64,000 nucleotides of DNA from contig JAPTOF010000012.1 in assembly GCA_028554755.1 (NCBI GenBank), positions 5,981,501 to 6,045,500 of the forward strand, written 5' to 3'. This document shows, one piece after another, positions 32,985 to 45,669 of the stretch; the first letter of the stretch is position 1; each line of letters begins with the position of its first letter. Under the pieces are notes generated by a model. That model saw only the letters and a list, made by a program, of their open reading frames with translations, ran no database searches and was not told the origin of the DNA. A program made the translations under genes and the position numbers. Source of the DNA: Cordia subcordata (lineage: Eukaryota > Streptophyta > Magnoliopsida > Boraginales > Cordiaceae).

Positions 32985-35900
32985 TCACTCTGAGTCAGGC
33001 AGTAATGGTAATCTATCTATAATATAGGCAGACCCATTTGTTTCTGCTGCGGGTTCAAGTAACTTTTTGAATTCTTTATCAGTTTCAGTTCCTTCGCTAG
33101 TGTCCCTGTCTTCATCCACTGTCCTTTGAAAAGGAAGAATACGAAGTCGAACATCAGGCTCCTGCCCAACACTTTCTGATGTTAACTTATATTTACGAAT
33201 TAGATCCTTCTGAAGCAACAGAATATTTGATGGCCGGGGAAGAAGCTCAACAGATTCCCCTTTTGGAATTACTATCTGCTCAATAGCTAGTCTTGCCTCC
33301 TGCAGAAAAGGACAGAGCCTTCAATGACAACGAACCATATAATGCCAGTTTATCTAAATTCCTTAAACTGTAACACACCAAAATGTGAATCCTAACTATG
33401 TTACACCGGATCATCTATGTTGAGCTAGCATTTTATTAGGTCAGAATCATGATAAGGCAGTCAATGACCTTCAGTCTTGGAACTTGTTTGTCAGCAGCAA
33501 ATATCATAAAAAATCCCATTGGCATACCTCCATAGCAATGCTAAAGAAAACATGTCCACACATAAATTTAGTTCAGATGCTTTAAAGTCATCAGATGCTC
33601 TTGTAGTGCATGTTAAATTAAAATTATGACTTGTGCCAAATGAGATACTTTAGATTGTTAAGCAATGCTGTAGAATGTTCAGCAACCTAATGATACTGTA
33701 GAAGTGGCTAGCGACATTCTATGGATGCAGTTGGCTAGCTACCTAATTTTCCTAGTGCAGATCAAAAGTGAATTTCTCAACTGATATAGATCACACGTTA
33801 TCATCTCATCAACGAACTCCAGTAGCTGTTACTGAGTCAAGTTGATTATCTTAGTTTATTTTTAAATGAGGACATCCAAACGTATTCCTAATAGTGATAA
33901 ATCACATATGATCATCAGATCAACAACTTTAACAAAAGCATACTACATAGTAGCACACCATCTTTATGTCTAAAATCACAAGTTACAATGTCTCTGCATT
34001 TCTTAATTTCACTAAGCAACTGTGTGTCCCAGAGATGATCTAAAACGCAGAAGTAACCATCCTAAGAGTTCTAATGCTCTCGTGTCATATATTACTCATG
34101 AGAAGCCATATTGCTGGAGCAGTAGACGATGGCAGCAAGCAAGACAAACTTGCCAAGTCTGATTTATTTGGTGCTAGAGTATAAGCTTGGATGAACCAAC
34201 CAGGGAGCAGATGCCTTAAGTAAACACCAAGAGCTGGCGGCATTTTAATGCAAGGCAGTCGCAGCCATCAGCAGGGTCACAAGTACCCTACTACACCGTA
34301 TTCAAGATGGGCCTAATATTCCGGAGAAATGAAAAGCTTATTTCACCGATTCACATAATGAGCCTGATGTTAGAGGGGCTATTAGCCTCAAAACATTATA
34401 TTCAGTGAAAAAAGCCCATTTCATGAAAATAATGCTTAAAATAGTAACTAAGATAAATTGTCCTTAATGATATGTAAGCAAAAAGTCCATCCAAATTCAC
34501 CTCCAGGGCATCAAGCTTTTCAGACTCATTCATCTTAACTTCAGATTCAAAGAACTCGAAATCATTTGCATAATCCGTCATTAATGCCTGGACGGCCTTG
34601 GCTAGCTGTGCCAGTGAGCTTGTCTGAGAAAAATCAACACAATGATGAGGCATTTCTGTGATGATGAAATTAAGTGTAAAATGGAACAAGACAATGGATC
34701 CATCTAGATTCTTCCCTCTTTATCTTTTAAGATGATGAGAAACAATGAACAAACTAAACTACAGAATATACTTGCCTTAGCAAAATAAATAGGAATTCCA
34801 TGAGATTTTGCAGCAGCTTGAATCCGAGAATTCTTCTTGAGCCTGGATTGCAAGGCAAGTAGTGCATCCGCTTCACTGATATTATCAGTAAACTCAATTG
34901 GATCATCTATCTTTAGGTGCTTGATCCCTTGTATCATACTTGCCTGGGAGATCTATAACACCACATATTCTATAAGTTCCATGTACCATGATTAAACAAA
35001 TTAGCTTTTGCATAATTGAAATTTCCATTTTCTGTTTTTCAATTATATTCTACTGGAAAAATTCTTCATCAGGTCCAGTAACATGTATTTGAATCATAAA
35101 TATCTCAAGATAAGCAAACCAAAATCTTGTAGGAGCAAAATAACCCAATCACTTGAAAAGTTGCAAATTGTTTCAGCTACTGTAAAAACTAAAAGCTGTA
35201 CTGTAAGATCATAATTGTTAGTATTCTTTCAGTCAGTTGCTATATCTTACCCCATAGAGGAATAGACAAAGGGCATTCTCATCTTTACAAGATTTTGCTT
35301 CATCAACTGAATCTACTTCAGAAATGAATTCATTATACTGGTGCATATCATCCTTTATCTGTAGGATATCATCGACCACACCTTCGCTTCCATTCTTATA
35401 TGCATCTTGCAACTCCAAATTATTGTCTGCAGCACTTTCTGAAATCTGATTCAGCTTACGAACCTCATAATTTGGATTACAGCCTTTTTTGACATAAAAT
35501 CAACAGGAAGTCAAACAATAAGCAAATCCAACTACAAATGTGAAAGAAAAGTGCAGTTGAAGAACAAGAAATTAGTGACACAATTTGAAGTAAAAGAGAA
35601 CCTGAAAGAATAGCGTCTACTGTCACTTCCAGATTATGATGAACATGCAACTGTGTTTTGGAAATTATCTCAACTCCACAACTAAAAGTTGATGGTCCTT
35701 TCCTCTCTAGCACTGTTTTCTGAACACCCCTCCGGCTTGCCTCTTCATCCCCAAGAGTGACACTCTGGCCAAGACAGAATTTAACATAACAATATGGCAA
35801 AGTCAAACCATTCTAGGACAAGATAACTTAGGTGACATAAAAGATGCTGTATGCAAAAGAACGTTACAAAATGATGCAACATTAAACTGATAATGATGCA

Positions 35901-38900
35901 TGTGCAGGGCACAACAAAACTGTCTAATTGCTAAAAGCACCTATTAGTAACTATAAGTTTGTTCCACATCATTCTGTGAAGAATTATTTTTCTTGTTTCA
36001 TTTTTCCCCTTGCCCCCCGATATTTTTGTTCTAAATAGGCAGCCAGTTTTTTGCCTTAAGAGTGAAACATTTTACAGATACTGAAGTCTTCATTTTTCAA
36101 GGACCATGAGAAGCTATATACCCCACAACCGCAAACCTTATCTTTAAACCCAAAAGGTAGAAAAGATATTACAGAAAAAGGGCGATAATCACATAAGACA
36201 AATACAATTGAAACACCAGTATCTTCCACATGTTAAACCCAGATATTGCAGAGCCATAAGCATACAGAAGGCATGTGCACATGAACAATAAACAGAAATA
36301 GTGACTTCTGATAAGTCAAATCAAACAAGTTACAGCACTGGAATTTAAAGAGTAGGAATTAACTTTGCTTTTTTCATTCTTATCATTTTCTTCTTCTGGT
36401 CAGAAGCAGAGGATGAAGGAAACTCCTCTGCATTAGAGCAACATTGTCAATGGGGATAGATGTATATATTGCATTGTGTGCCGCTTTATGTTTGCACCCG
36501 TTAACCAAAAAAATAACTGAATGACTCGGCGAAATAAGGTTGGATGGAAGATCTTCACTGATTTTCTTCAGGGTAACCTTGGAGTTTAGAGGCTTAACAT
36601 TCTGAGAACCAAAAAGGGAGACTGGAAAGGAAAGATATCAATACTAGTTATAGAAGCATGAGAAGAAGATAAGAAATCCATATTTACAAGACTGTCAACA
36701 GAATATGGATATTCAGATCCTTTGAAGATATGACCAGAATTCAGATCATTTGCAGAGATGACAAGAAAACAACCTTCATCATTTTTCTTTCTTCCCCTCT
36801 TTTTTTCCTGTATGAACTACATTAGCATCAGAACTAATTTTTAAAGGACAAATGCATCAGGGGATCTTCATTTCTTGACCACGGGTTTTCGAGACAGACA
36901 TTTAAAGCAGAAACAAAAAATTAGTCTGATAGAAGATGAGTAAAGTACATTCCTGAGTCCTCCACATATTTACTTTTGATGTCTTCTGAACACTTCATTT
37001 TTGAATCAATTATAAGCGCATCACATGGAAAATGTGATGTAGTAATCTAGCAGTTTTATTCTGCAAACTTACTAATCTAGCAGTTTATTCTGCCAGAAAG
37101 TTCTTTTCTGCTATGGTTAGGGGAAAGAAATAGTACTCCTACTAAAGACACATACTGTGCTTTAGAAAAAGAAAAACATAACATGCTGGAATTAGTACAA
37201 CAAACCAAGCCGTGTCGTGAATTATACCTGTACTCCTCCAACCAGCATCTCCAGTGCTGGATTCATAACTAGGTTCTCTATTGTCACTCCATGAGCAGTA
37301 GCAACTAACTGGATTCCACGTTGTGCAATTGTGCTTGCAGCCAGTGCTTCAAGTTTTGTCCCAATTTCATCAATTACGATTACTTGCGGCATGTGATTTT
37401 CAACTGCTTCTATTAACACCTAGATTCCAATTACTAAAAGGTTGTCACCATACACCAGTCTTAAAAATATTAGCAAGAGTTTAAGATAGGAAATTGAATA
37501 ATGCCAACACAATAACCTCCAGCATAGTTAAAAGAGTGTAAAAATGTGCAAAAGTACATCCATGTTCATGCAGTTATGTCTTTCAATTTTTAAGCCAGCA
37601 CTAGATAAGTGTCTACAAGCCAAAAGTTATTTTCTTGCTTTATGCCCCTCAACCATATTTCCAGACACTTGATCCTTCGATAGCAAGTAATAACCCTACA
37701 CTTCTCCAAATGGACATATCACACTTGAAGCCCATTTCTCTCTCAATATTCAATATTAGAACCAATTCTAACCTCCTGCAATTTATATAAATTATCTGAA
37801 ACAGGGGTAGAAGTTTGAGGAATATTAAGCCATAGAAAATATCTTAATGAGTTACATGTTGAAAGCATGAACACCCTGAGTATAGCCTTGCTAAGAATCA
37901 TGTCTTTTGTAGCATCTTTATCTTTGGGCTGTTATTCATCATGAGCAGAATGTTATAAGTGCAAAGTCCTGCCAGACTATTATTTTCATCTACTTTCCTA
38001 TGGAAAATAATCTTCATCTGTCAAAAAACTAATTAACATATGTGCTGCCTCCTACATGTCTGTTTATGTCTGAAATGCAAATAAGCATGCTCCTTCCAAC
38101 CAACAATTAATGACAATTGACTTTTATTCTTTTCCTTTTGGTCACTGATAATCATCGAGAGAAATGGTGCTTCATACCTTATGTTGCATGTCAGTGTGAG
38201 GGACTTGCATGCGCCGAGCATTACCAATTCCTGCATGAGGTATATCACCATCTCCACCAATTTCATTTGAAGTGTCAACAATCATGACACGCTTGTTATA
38301 TTCATTTGCCAGCATTCGGGCTATATCTCTTCAACGTGAAAAATACACGTCAAAGCATACTCAAAATAGCAGACCACTAAGCAATACATCAACTGTGCAC
38401 AATTGAAGTTCATTTCAATCCCACAATGGAAATGAATTTTAATTTCATTCTTCTTGGTAAGCCAGAAGAAGCAGGAAGATTATTTTAAATTTCAACAAGA
38501 GGATCATAGCATGGGAAAAAGGGAAACATATGATGATTATGCAAACATAATCCTGTCTTTCACAAAACATGAATTCCAAAGAGAGAAAAAGTGTGAACGG
38601 CAGTACTCTGGATGGCCTTGTCCTACGAAATTCAGCAGTAATCTGGATGGCCTTGTCCTACTAAATTAAGGACAATATATTATTCCTATCTCAGCTACTA
38701 AAATTATATCACCAAAACAATGCTTCAAATTTACAATATCTAAAAGTTGGTAACAAAAACATAATTCCAGAAATTATGAAATTTCTCGATCAAGCATCTT
38801 GCGTTGTCTAAATCACTATCCCGAGATGTAGGCTTTATTTGAATTCCAGAATACCAATTTTACATCTTGCTGAATAAGCTGAAATAATGCTGCAACAATC

Positions 38901-41900
38901 AGGCCACATTGTTGGTCCAACCATAAAGTTAGAGACCAGAAAAATCAAGCCAACACTTAAGAAAGAAGAAGTCACATCTTTTTCAATTAGATCTGTTTCC
39001 AGTTTTCATTATTCAGAGCCCAATCCCTATTATGATGCTAGAGTATAACAAAAACAAAAATGAGGTTGCACTAGAAAAGTAATCCGTTGATCAGTTTCTT
39101 TAAAGGTCCATCTGGTAAGCAATTCTAACATGCTGCCTTGTCGAGAACTGTACTTGGAAATGGTTAAGTTTAAAGCAATACCAACCATAGAAGATCTTGC
39201 TTTCCTATTTCCTTTAATTTCCTAGATTTGTTTGAGGGAGCAACTTGCAACAATTTCATATAGATATATTTGGTTATAGTATGTGCTTGTCATCACATAT
39301 GAGAAGAAGTTTCAATCACAACAGATGCTGATTGAAGTTCCTACTTCAAATACAGGAAGTTACCAACCTGATAATTGTTGTCTTTCCTACTCCTGGAGGA
39401 CCTATAAGCAGCAGTGAAGCTCCATTTTTTACCAAATCTCGCAACAAATCAGCACTCCCCGACACTGCTCGACCCACACGGCAAGTTAAGCCTATAATTG
39501 TGCCCTTCCGATTCCTAATGGCACTAATGCGGTGTAAAGTCCTGCTAATGCCTGCTCGATTATCAACAGCAAAATCACCAACCTGTAGTTTATATGAAAA
39601 TAAGTTAACAGAAACTTTCTCTCTTTCATTCTAAGGCTCTTTCAGTTCTACCTTTATACTTATATACATATTAATTACGAAATGAACAATGCCTAGATAT
39701 TAAAGGAGATGAATGATGGTGCAAGGCCATATTGCTTTATTTTCAAAAGCTTAGGTGAATAACAACATGAGACCGCTTACAAGCAATGTTTTCTGTTAAA
39801 ACAATCAAAAGATTGGTTGTCTCAATATAAATATCTCAGCTATACTTTTCGTCATTACTGACAATTATTCTTTGAACATGTTACACTTTAACAGGAACAT
39901 GTTACACTTTAACAGGTCAAATGTATTTCCTACCGCCCTTTCCATAACCATCATGACTTCTATTATAGCTAACGCAATTCGCTACTCAGCAACTAGAACT
40001 ATAATCCTGCATTTAATAGATTTCACTGCGATAACCAAAGAATCAAATATGTACAAGCATTGATCAGAACTTCTCGATGCAAAGCCAAAAGAGTAATGCT
40101 AGCATGAAATATAGCTAACAATTGGTCATCCATTAGATAAAAGTGTTAACATTGAGTAGCAGAACCTATGTACAAACAATTTACAGGGTGTTTTGATAAG
40201 CTTATCAGCTGTTTGGAGCGTAAATGCTCGTGTTTGTATTTGGTAAGATGATTCACAATTAGAGCTTTAAAATCAACAAGAGTTACTTTCAGAGAACATC
40301 ACCTCCTACTTACATCTCTTTAGCTCATAAGCTCCTTAAGTTTAAACTAGTTTGACCAATAATTTCCCTCCTAAGTTAAGCAAACACCCGATGAGATTAT
40401 GAAAAGCAGCTTATAAGCTGTTTTTGAGCTTACAAACCCAATGTGTGTAATGCCCCAGACTAGCTTTTACACCACTGGCCTTGAGTCATACACGCACTTT
40501 ATTAGTTAATCCACTACCAAGGAATTCCTCACAGTGCGCATGGCAAGCGGTCGCTAGGCACTAAAAGAATTGACTCCTTTTGGTCCCAGAGGTGGTTCCA
40601 TCGCAGAAAATATAGTACTTAGTCCCATGGAACACTTAACTTCTAAAATATTGAAATCATTCCTACTTTGGTACCACTATTAATGCTCCAGCCTCCCCGT
40701 ACTGTGACTGGCCCTAAGTTTCACGTCCAAATTTCACGTTGACAAGTTCACAACAAACGAAATTTTCTAAGTTGCATAAGAACCAATTTACCTTTTGTAC
40801 TATTAGGAGACAAATGCAGAAAGGGACTGAGTTGGGGTATCAGTCGGTTAGCAATTCCAATACCAAAACATTTCATAAGTTGGAGCTTATAAGCTCAAAC
40901 ACTACTTATTTCAAAAAGTACCTAATCCATATATTATTTTTCAAAATTAGTGACCTCTTAAAGTTAAATCGTCCAACAAATCTTTTCCATCTAAAATCAG
41001 CCACAACAATTTCATATTTGTTTCAAAAGAGCTATCTCACCCATTTTTGACATTAACTTTATTTTCTTAACACCCCATCCCCAACCAAATTACCTACCCG
41101 TTATGTGATTTGAACCCGTCATCACTCCTTGAAAAGTAGTCCCAACCATTTGAGCTACTCGTTAATCCCATTTTTATGTTAACACTACTGGATTGGAACA
41201 AAGGGAAATGCCATTTTCGGACCTTTGATCATTAGTTTTACTTCACAATTAGATGAAATGCCTTCTTGCAAACAAATACAAAATTTACTAGAAAATCTAC
41301 CCATTTTACCCTTCTTTGACAAACTACAATTTCCTTCTACACTAAGTCAATTAGTCACACACTCTCTTGCGAGGGTAAAAATGTGTTATTAAGCATTGCT
41401 AAAAACGGTCAAGCATGAATTTAATATACAAATGAATCCATCAATTGCGCGTGACAGACAAAAATGGAGATGAAACATTGTTTAACCTGAGAAATAGCGT
41501 GTTGAAGATCATCCATGGTAATTGGATGATCCAATAACACGAAGTCCCCAGAAGGGAACCGAGCCAACGGCATACGACCCAAGTCCATGACCACTTCAAT
41601 CAGGTGCCGGAGCTCATGGTGCTCGCTCACCCTCCGCCGCATCTCCTCCGGCAACAAGGCCAGCAGGCGGCCGAGCTCCACCTCAAAATCATCATCATAT
41701 GAATAGACCGATGATGATGATGATGAACGTGTGAGTGATGAGTGGTGCATATGAGATGGGCCAAGAGAAGGGCCCAGGAAAAGTTTGTGGGGCCCAGATG
41801 GGTTCTGGGCGGGCCTAAAAAGAGAGAGTTTTGAGATGGGGTTTGACAAATGAAGCAGTTTTGGGGTTTTGTGGTGGATTTGAGGTGGGCAGAGGTGGAG

Positions 41901-41930
41901 GAGAGAACGAGAAGAAGAAGAGGTGAGCAT
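32985..41930 (-). CDS. Plastid-targeted AAA-type ATPase, Ycf45 / R3H-ATPase family (nine exons)
   Basis: Exons by splice sites and frame: 41930-41487, 39582-39368, 38328-38178, 37419-37228, 35764-35602, 35483-35251, 34943-34776, 34623-34501, 33299-32985. They total 2004 nt, i.e. 667 residues with no stop. Residues 1-60 are Ser/Pro-rich without acidic residues, like a chloroplast transit peptide. The ATPase core has Walker [10 protein letters not shown] (about 209-217), [14 protein letters not shown], Walker [10 protein letters not shown] (about 283-291) and ATAHG. The C terminus (about 583-625, [22 protein letters not shown]) resembles the R3H nucleic-acid-binding fold seen in cyanobacterial/Ycf45 relatives, but without the Arg-x3-His pair. 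Family members act in plastids (Arabidopsis SPD1 is a relative); the exact role is not shown here. Intron 7 uses a GC donor; all others are GT-AG. The ATG at 41930 is the first in frame and opens the transit peptide. Confidence 0.93.
34774..34775 (-). other. Non-canonical GC splice donor (intron 7)
   Basis: Exon 7 ends CTAAG and the intron begins GCAAGT. Apart from the T-to-C change it is a perfect donor consensus. The acceptor is TTTTTCTCAG at 34624. The frame stays open only with this junction. Confidence 0.85.
40186..40389. mobile_element. Possible MITE in intron 1 of the ATPase gene
   Basis: The left end GGGTGTTTTGATAAGCTT pairs with the inverse of the right end (GGGTGTTTGCTTAACTT). About 204 bp with no clear target duplication. 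Related AAGCTTATAAGC words continue to about 40460 and at 40870-40905, so several pieces of one family may lie in this intron. Confidence 0.45.
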
Positions 41931-42094
41931 TCGTTTGTTTTGGCGGGTAAAATTCGGTGCTAATGCTGCATAATGTTTAATAATGCTTTTTCTGTGTTTC
42001 TAATTTTGAATGGTCACGGTTTAATTCTTACCTTATCCTCTCAAGTCACCACCACTGTGAAATAGGGTCTTATTTCCAAATCATTGTTATTGAG

Positions 42095-42488
42095 AGCCCC
42101 TTTGGCTAAAGCTTATCTTAAATGCTCATAAGTAAAACGTCGCTTATTAGCTAGTGATAAATAGGAAGAGGTGTACTTAAATAATATGTGCTTATAAGTT
42201 ACTGATATGTTTAGTAAATAAGTACTTATAAGTAGTATAGTAGTTAAAATGACTAAAATGACATGTCATTAATTAATACAGTAAAAATTATTCTTCTTTT
42301 TTTTTTTTTAGTTTAATATTGTCTTTTTATTAATTTGACCAAAGTGCTTATAAGCTTTATAAAAATAAGCTGGTCCGATAGAACTTTTTTTCCTAGCTTA
42401 TAAACTATAAAAAAGTACTTACAAACTAATTATCCAGACATGTCAATTTGCATTTTTGGGTTACAATATAAGCTTAGCCAAACACCCA
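42095..42488. mobile_element. MITE-like element upstream of the ATPase gene
   Basis: About 394 bp with ends TTTGGCTAAAGCTTAT (left) and inverse TTTGGCTAAGCTTAT (right). The interior is rich in AAGTGCTTATAAG words. It lies about 165 bp beyond the ATPase start codon and so may be in or near its promoter. No clear target duplication. Confidence 0.6.
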
Positions 42489-42489
42489 T

Positions 42490-45315
42490 TCACTCATACC
42501 TGTTCTAAAAAAGTCTAATGTATTTTAAAGCCCATTAAACTAACCTAAAATTATTTACTTAAAAAACATTGGTAAAATATAAACCAGTAAGTATGGAAGA
42601 CATTAAAAAATAATTGTCACCGGTTAGAATATTTTTAGCCTAAACTTTAAACACTCAACAGTACTTTTTGTGAGTTTAAAAACTAAAGTTACTTTGTTTG
42701 GCCTGTTTTTAAAATAACTTTTACATAAGAGATAAAATTTTTAAAACTTTAAAACTAAAAGCTCCAAATTAGAGCTTGTTGAAAAAAAAAAATTGAAAAG
42801 CTACTTTACCATCACGTCAGAAATTATTTTTCTTCCTCTTTCCTTAAAATACTAATCTGTAATTTCGAAAGTCTAATATTATACTCAAACAAACAAAAGC
42901 TCAACTTTTAAGCCTATTTTGCTAAGCTTATTTGGGGCTTATAAGGTGCAAACAGTAAAAAACGTGTAAGGGGTCCTTTTTTCTAAGAGCTCATAATCAA
43001 CAAAATAAGTAAGGCTAAATAGACTCTAGGCCAAACAATCATTGGCTTTTATTTACGAGTATTTTTAGTCAAAATACTATAGTTCAACAGCTGAAACCCA
43101 CTTGAGGCCCAGCGGAGCTTATTCTTCGGCCATATGTTGGGCTTATTTTTTTAAAATAAATCTAATTGGGAAACACAAGATTACAAAAGTGTGACCCACT
43201 ACTTATGTCCAAGAATGCCGGGTCGAGATACTGAGCCAAAGCCCAACAAAAGCATGAATAGCTCCTGCGATGAGAATGATTTCCAGTTTATCTCAAAATT
43301 GCCCAATCAAACAATAATAATTCAGTTATTCGATTACCTAATTTGACTGAATCTTGAACTGGATTACAACTAGTTGATTTTTCGTACATTCTTTTTACCA
43401 TTAGTTAGCCAACTTCAGGATGACACGATTGTTAAATGAGCACTATTTGGAGCACGTATCAAAATTCTTTGTTGCTTCTTTTGAAAAACTACAAGTACAA
43501 TTATTTAGCCTTTTAAATAATTGGTGGTAAGTATCTACGAGCTATACATCCCTCTAAACTAAGAAAAGAGAAAGGCAAACTCATGTAGATTACTTATTTG
43601 GCAACCCAATTGGCTTACCAACTCATTTACATAGAGGAACTACACATGCGGAGTGGAGGATATGGGCACTTTTTTTTCTTCTTAATTTTTCATCCCACCC
43701 CAATCCTCTGCCACTTATCGAATTTAAATCCAAATTATTATTTCAAAAAAAAAATAACTTTAATTACTTGAATTGCCTTTGACGCGGCAAAGCCAAGGTA
43801 CACTTGCGTGCATGTGAAAATGTTATCTAAGACAGCCGGAGAAATTCGCATATCTTCGAGAGTGTGGCAGCCAATGGGAGAAGCCTCAAATTTGTCCCAT
43901 CATTAAATAATTTTGCTGTGTTATTACAAGTCACTAAACAAAATCAACATTTTTCCTTGTACACTACATTCGATGCCGACAGAACAACATATTACATCCT
44001 CAGACGAAAGAATATACTCCAAGTGTCAAACGCATTTGTCATTATTAATATCAATTGCACGTAGAAAACGTGTGGTGCCACCAGTTCGCGATAATGATAT
44101 ATTAACGAAATTAGTAATGAAGGCATCAATTTGAAAGTCAAAGTTGTCATATTAACATCGCTATTTTGCTTAAATAGATCGCAAGTGAATTTTGTCATAG
44201 TAATGATTTTAGATTTTTAGGAAAACTAAGATATGATGTTTCGATATTACGACATTATAAGAAAAATCAATAATAATAAATGCAATGGTGAATTTACACA
44301 AGAGCTAGTGGGAAAAGAATATTTGGATTTGGATACCCTATATATTCTAACAATATGACGAAAAATATCAACGTTGCTACAAGCAATGGCGGATATACAT
44401 GGGGGCTGGTACCGATGGCCCACCAATTTTTTTTCTTTTCTTTTTTTTTAAGTATATGTATTGTCCTTCAAATTTTCTTAAAATATGTGATTTTTAGTAT
44501 GAAAAATTAAATTAATCTTCACTAAGAAAAATATTAATATTAGTGTTAGCCTCCACATTTATATTTATATCAAAGTATTATCTAGATTCATCCCTGAATA
44601 CATGTCCAAACAATAACCAAAAAATGTCAACGTCATAAGCATAACCGCCCCTTTAAGATATTTTTTTATGATAAAGTACTTAACGTGTACCTAACTACGA
44701 TAAAATAATGTGAAACATTGAATACAAAAATTAAACGACGACATTTTACTTTAGCTCCGCTAATATCTCTCTTTCATAATATTCGTTCATAACATTTCAA
44801 AGCTACGGAGAAATTCAACTATGGTTTATGAAGGGCAAGTAATTTAGTGTGGAAAATGTCGTCATCAACACTAGCTAAAGTTTCAACAAAAAAACAAAAG
44901 GATAAAGTGAACAGTGGCTAAATGTTACAAGCAAAAATATACTGCCCCACAATGTGTGGAGAGCTAACAAGATCTTTTTGTTGCCACAATGTGAAAGGGC
45001 CTTTGGATCTTAATCTTGGTTAGTGGAGGCAACTTGGTGTTTGGTGAAGTAGAATATATGAATCAGTTCTTCAATCTAAGAAAAAGAAGAATATTTCTTG
45101 ATTTTACGATCCTTAATCAGTCCACCATATATACAAGACCACACGAAAAAAGCACACACTACTGTCGGTTTCAAATAGAAAGAAAGATCCATATATTGGT
45201 GGCAAATCAAAGGTACTGGATTTGGTCAGCGATGACCTCTTTTTTCTTTTTCTTTTTCCCGGCTTTTTTCTTCCTTTTAAATGATATCTACGAACATATA
45301 TATATATTCTAAGAT
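42490..45315. other. Gene-free stretch with transposon-like pieces
   Basis: No gene. 42650-42990 has GTTTGGCCTG / GCTTATTTGGGGCTTATAAG words like MITE arms. 44385-44600 begins ggcggatatacatgggggct and ends attcatccctgaat, a phrase pair often seen at transposon edges in plants. Neither could be given firm ends. Confidence 0.45.
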
Positions 45316-45316
45316 T

Positions 45317-45661
45317 GTTAATTCTACCTATCATCCTTGAATTATAGCCTTTGGAATAATTTGATTGCTAAACCATTAAAATGTATCTTTTAATCGTTGA
45401 ACTATTGGCAATTGAACAACATTAGTCTAATTAACTTTTTTCATCCGTAAATTAATGGGTCTAGCACAAAAAAATGCACGGTGCCGTAATTGAACTTTAT
45501 AAATAATTGACATGTCCCAATTCCCGTTGATTTTCGGATGAAAAACATTAATTGGATTATTCAATTGTCTATAGTTCAGGAACTAAAAGACACACTTTGA
45601 TAAAATTCAAAAATTAAATTATTCCAAAGATTATAGTTCATAAATTATAAGAAGAATTAAC
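45317..45661. mobile_element. Foldback MITE with arms over 100 bp
   Basis: 345 bp. The left arm (gttaattct ... gaattatagcctttggaata) is mirrored by the right arm (inverse: gttaattct ... gaactataatctttggaata). The arms align over about 115 bp at roughly 70-75 percent, leaving a loop of about 110 bp. There is no ORF. It could form a long hairpin RNA if transcribed. Confidence 0.75.
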
Positions 45662-45669
45662 TTTAAACT

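Noticed and set aside
44385..44600. Complete transposon with 'ggcggatatacatgggggct' end
   Set aside because: Only transposon-edge-like phrases are seen; no inverted partner or target duplication could be paired.
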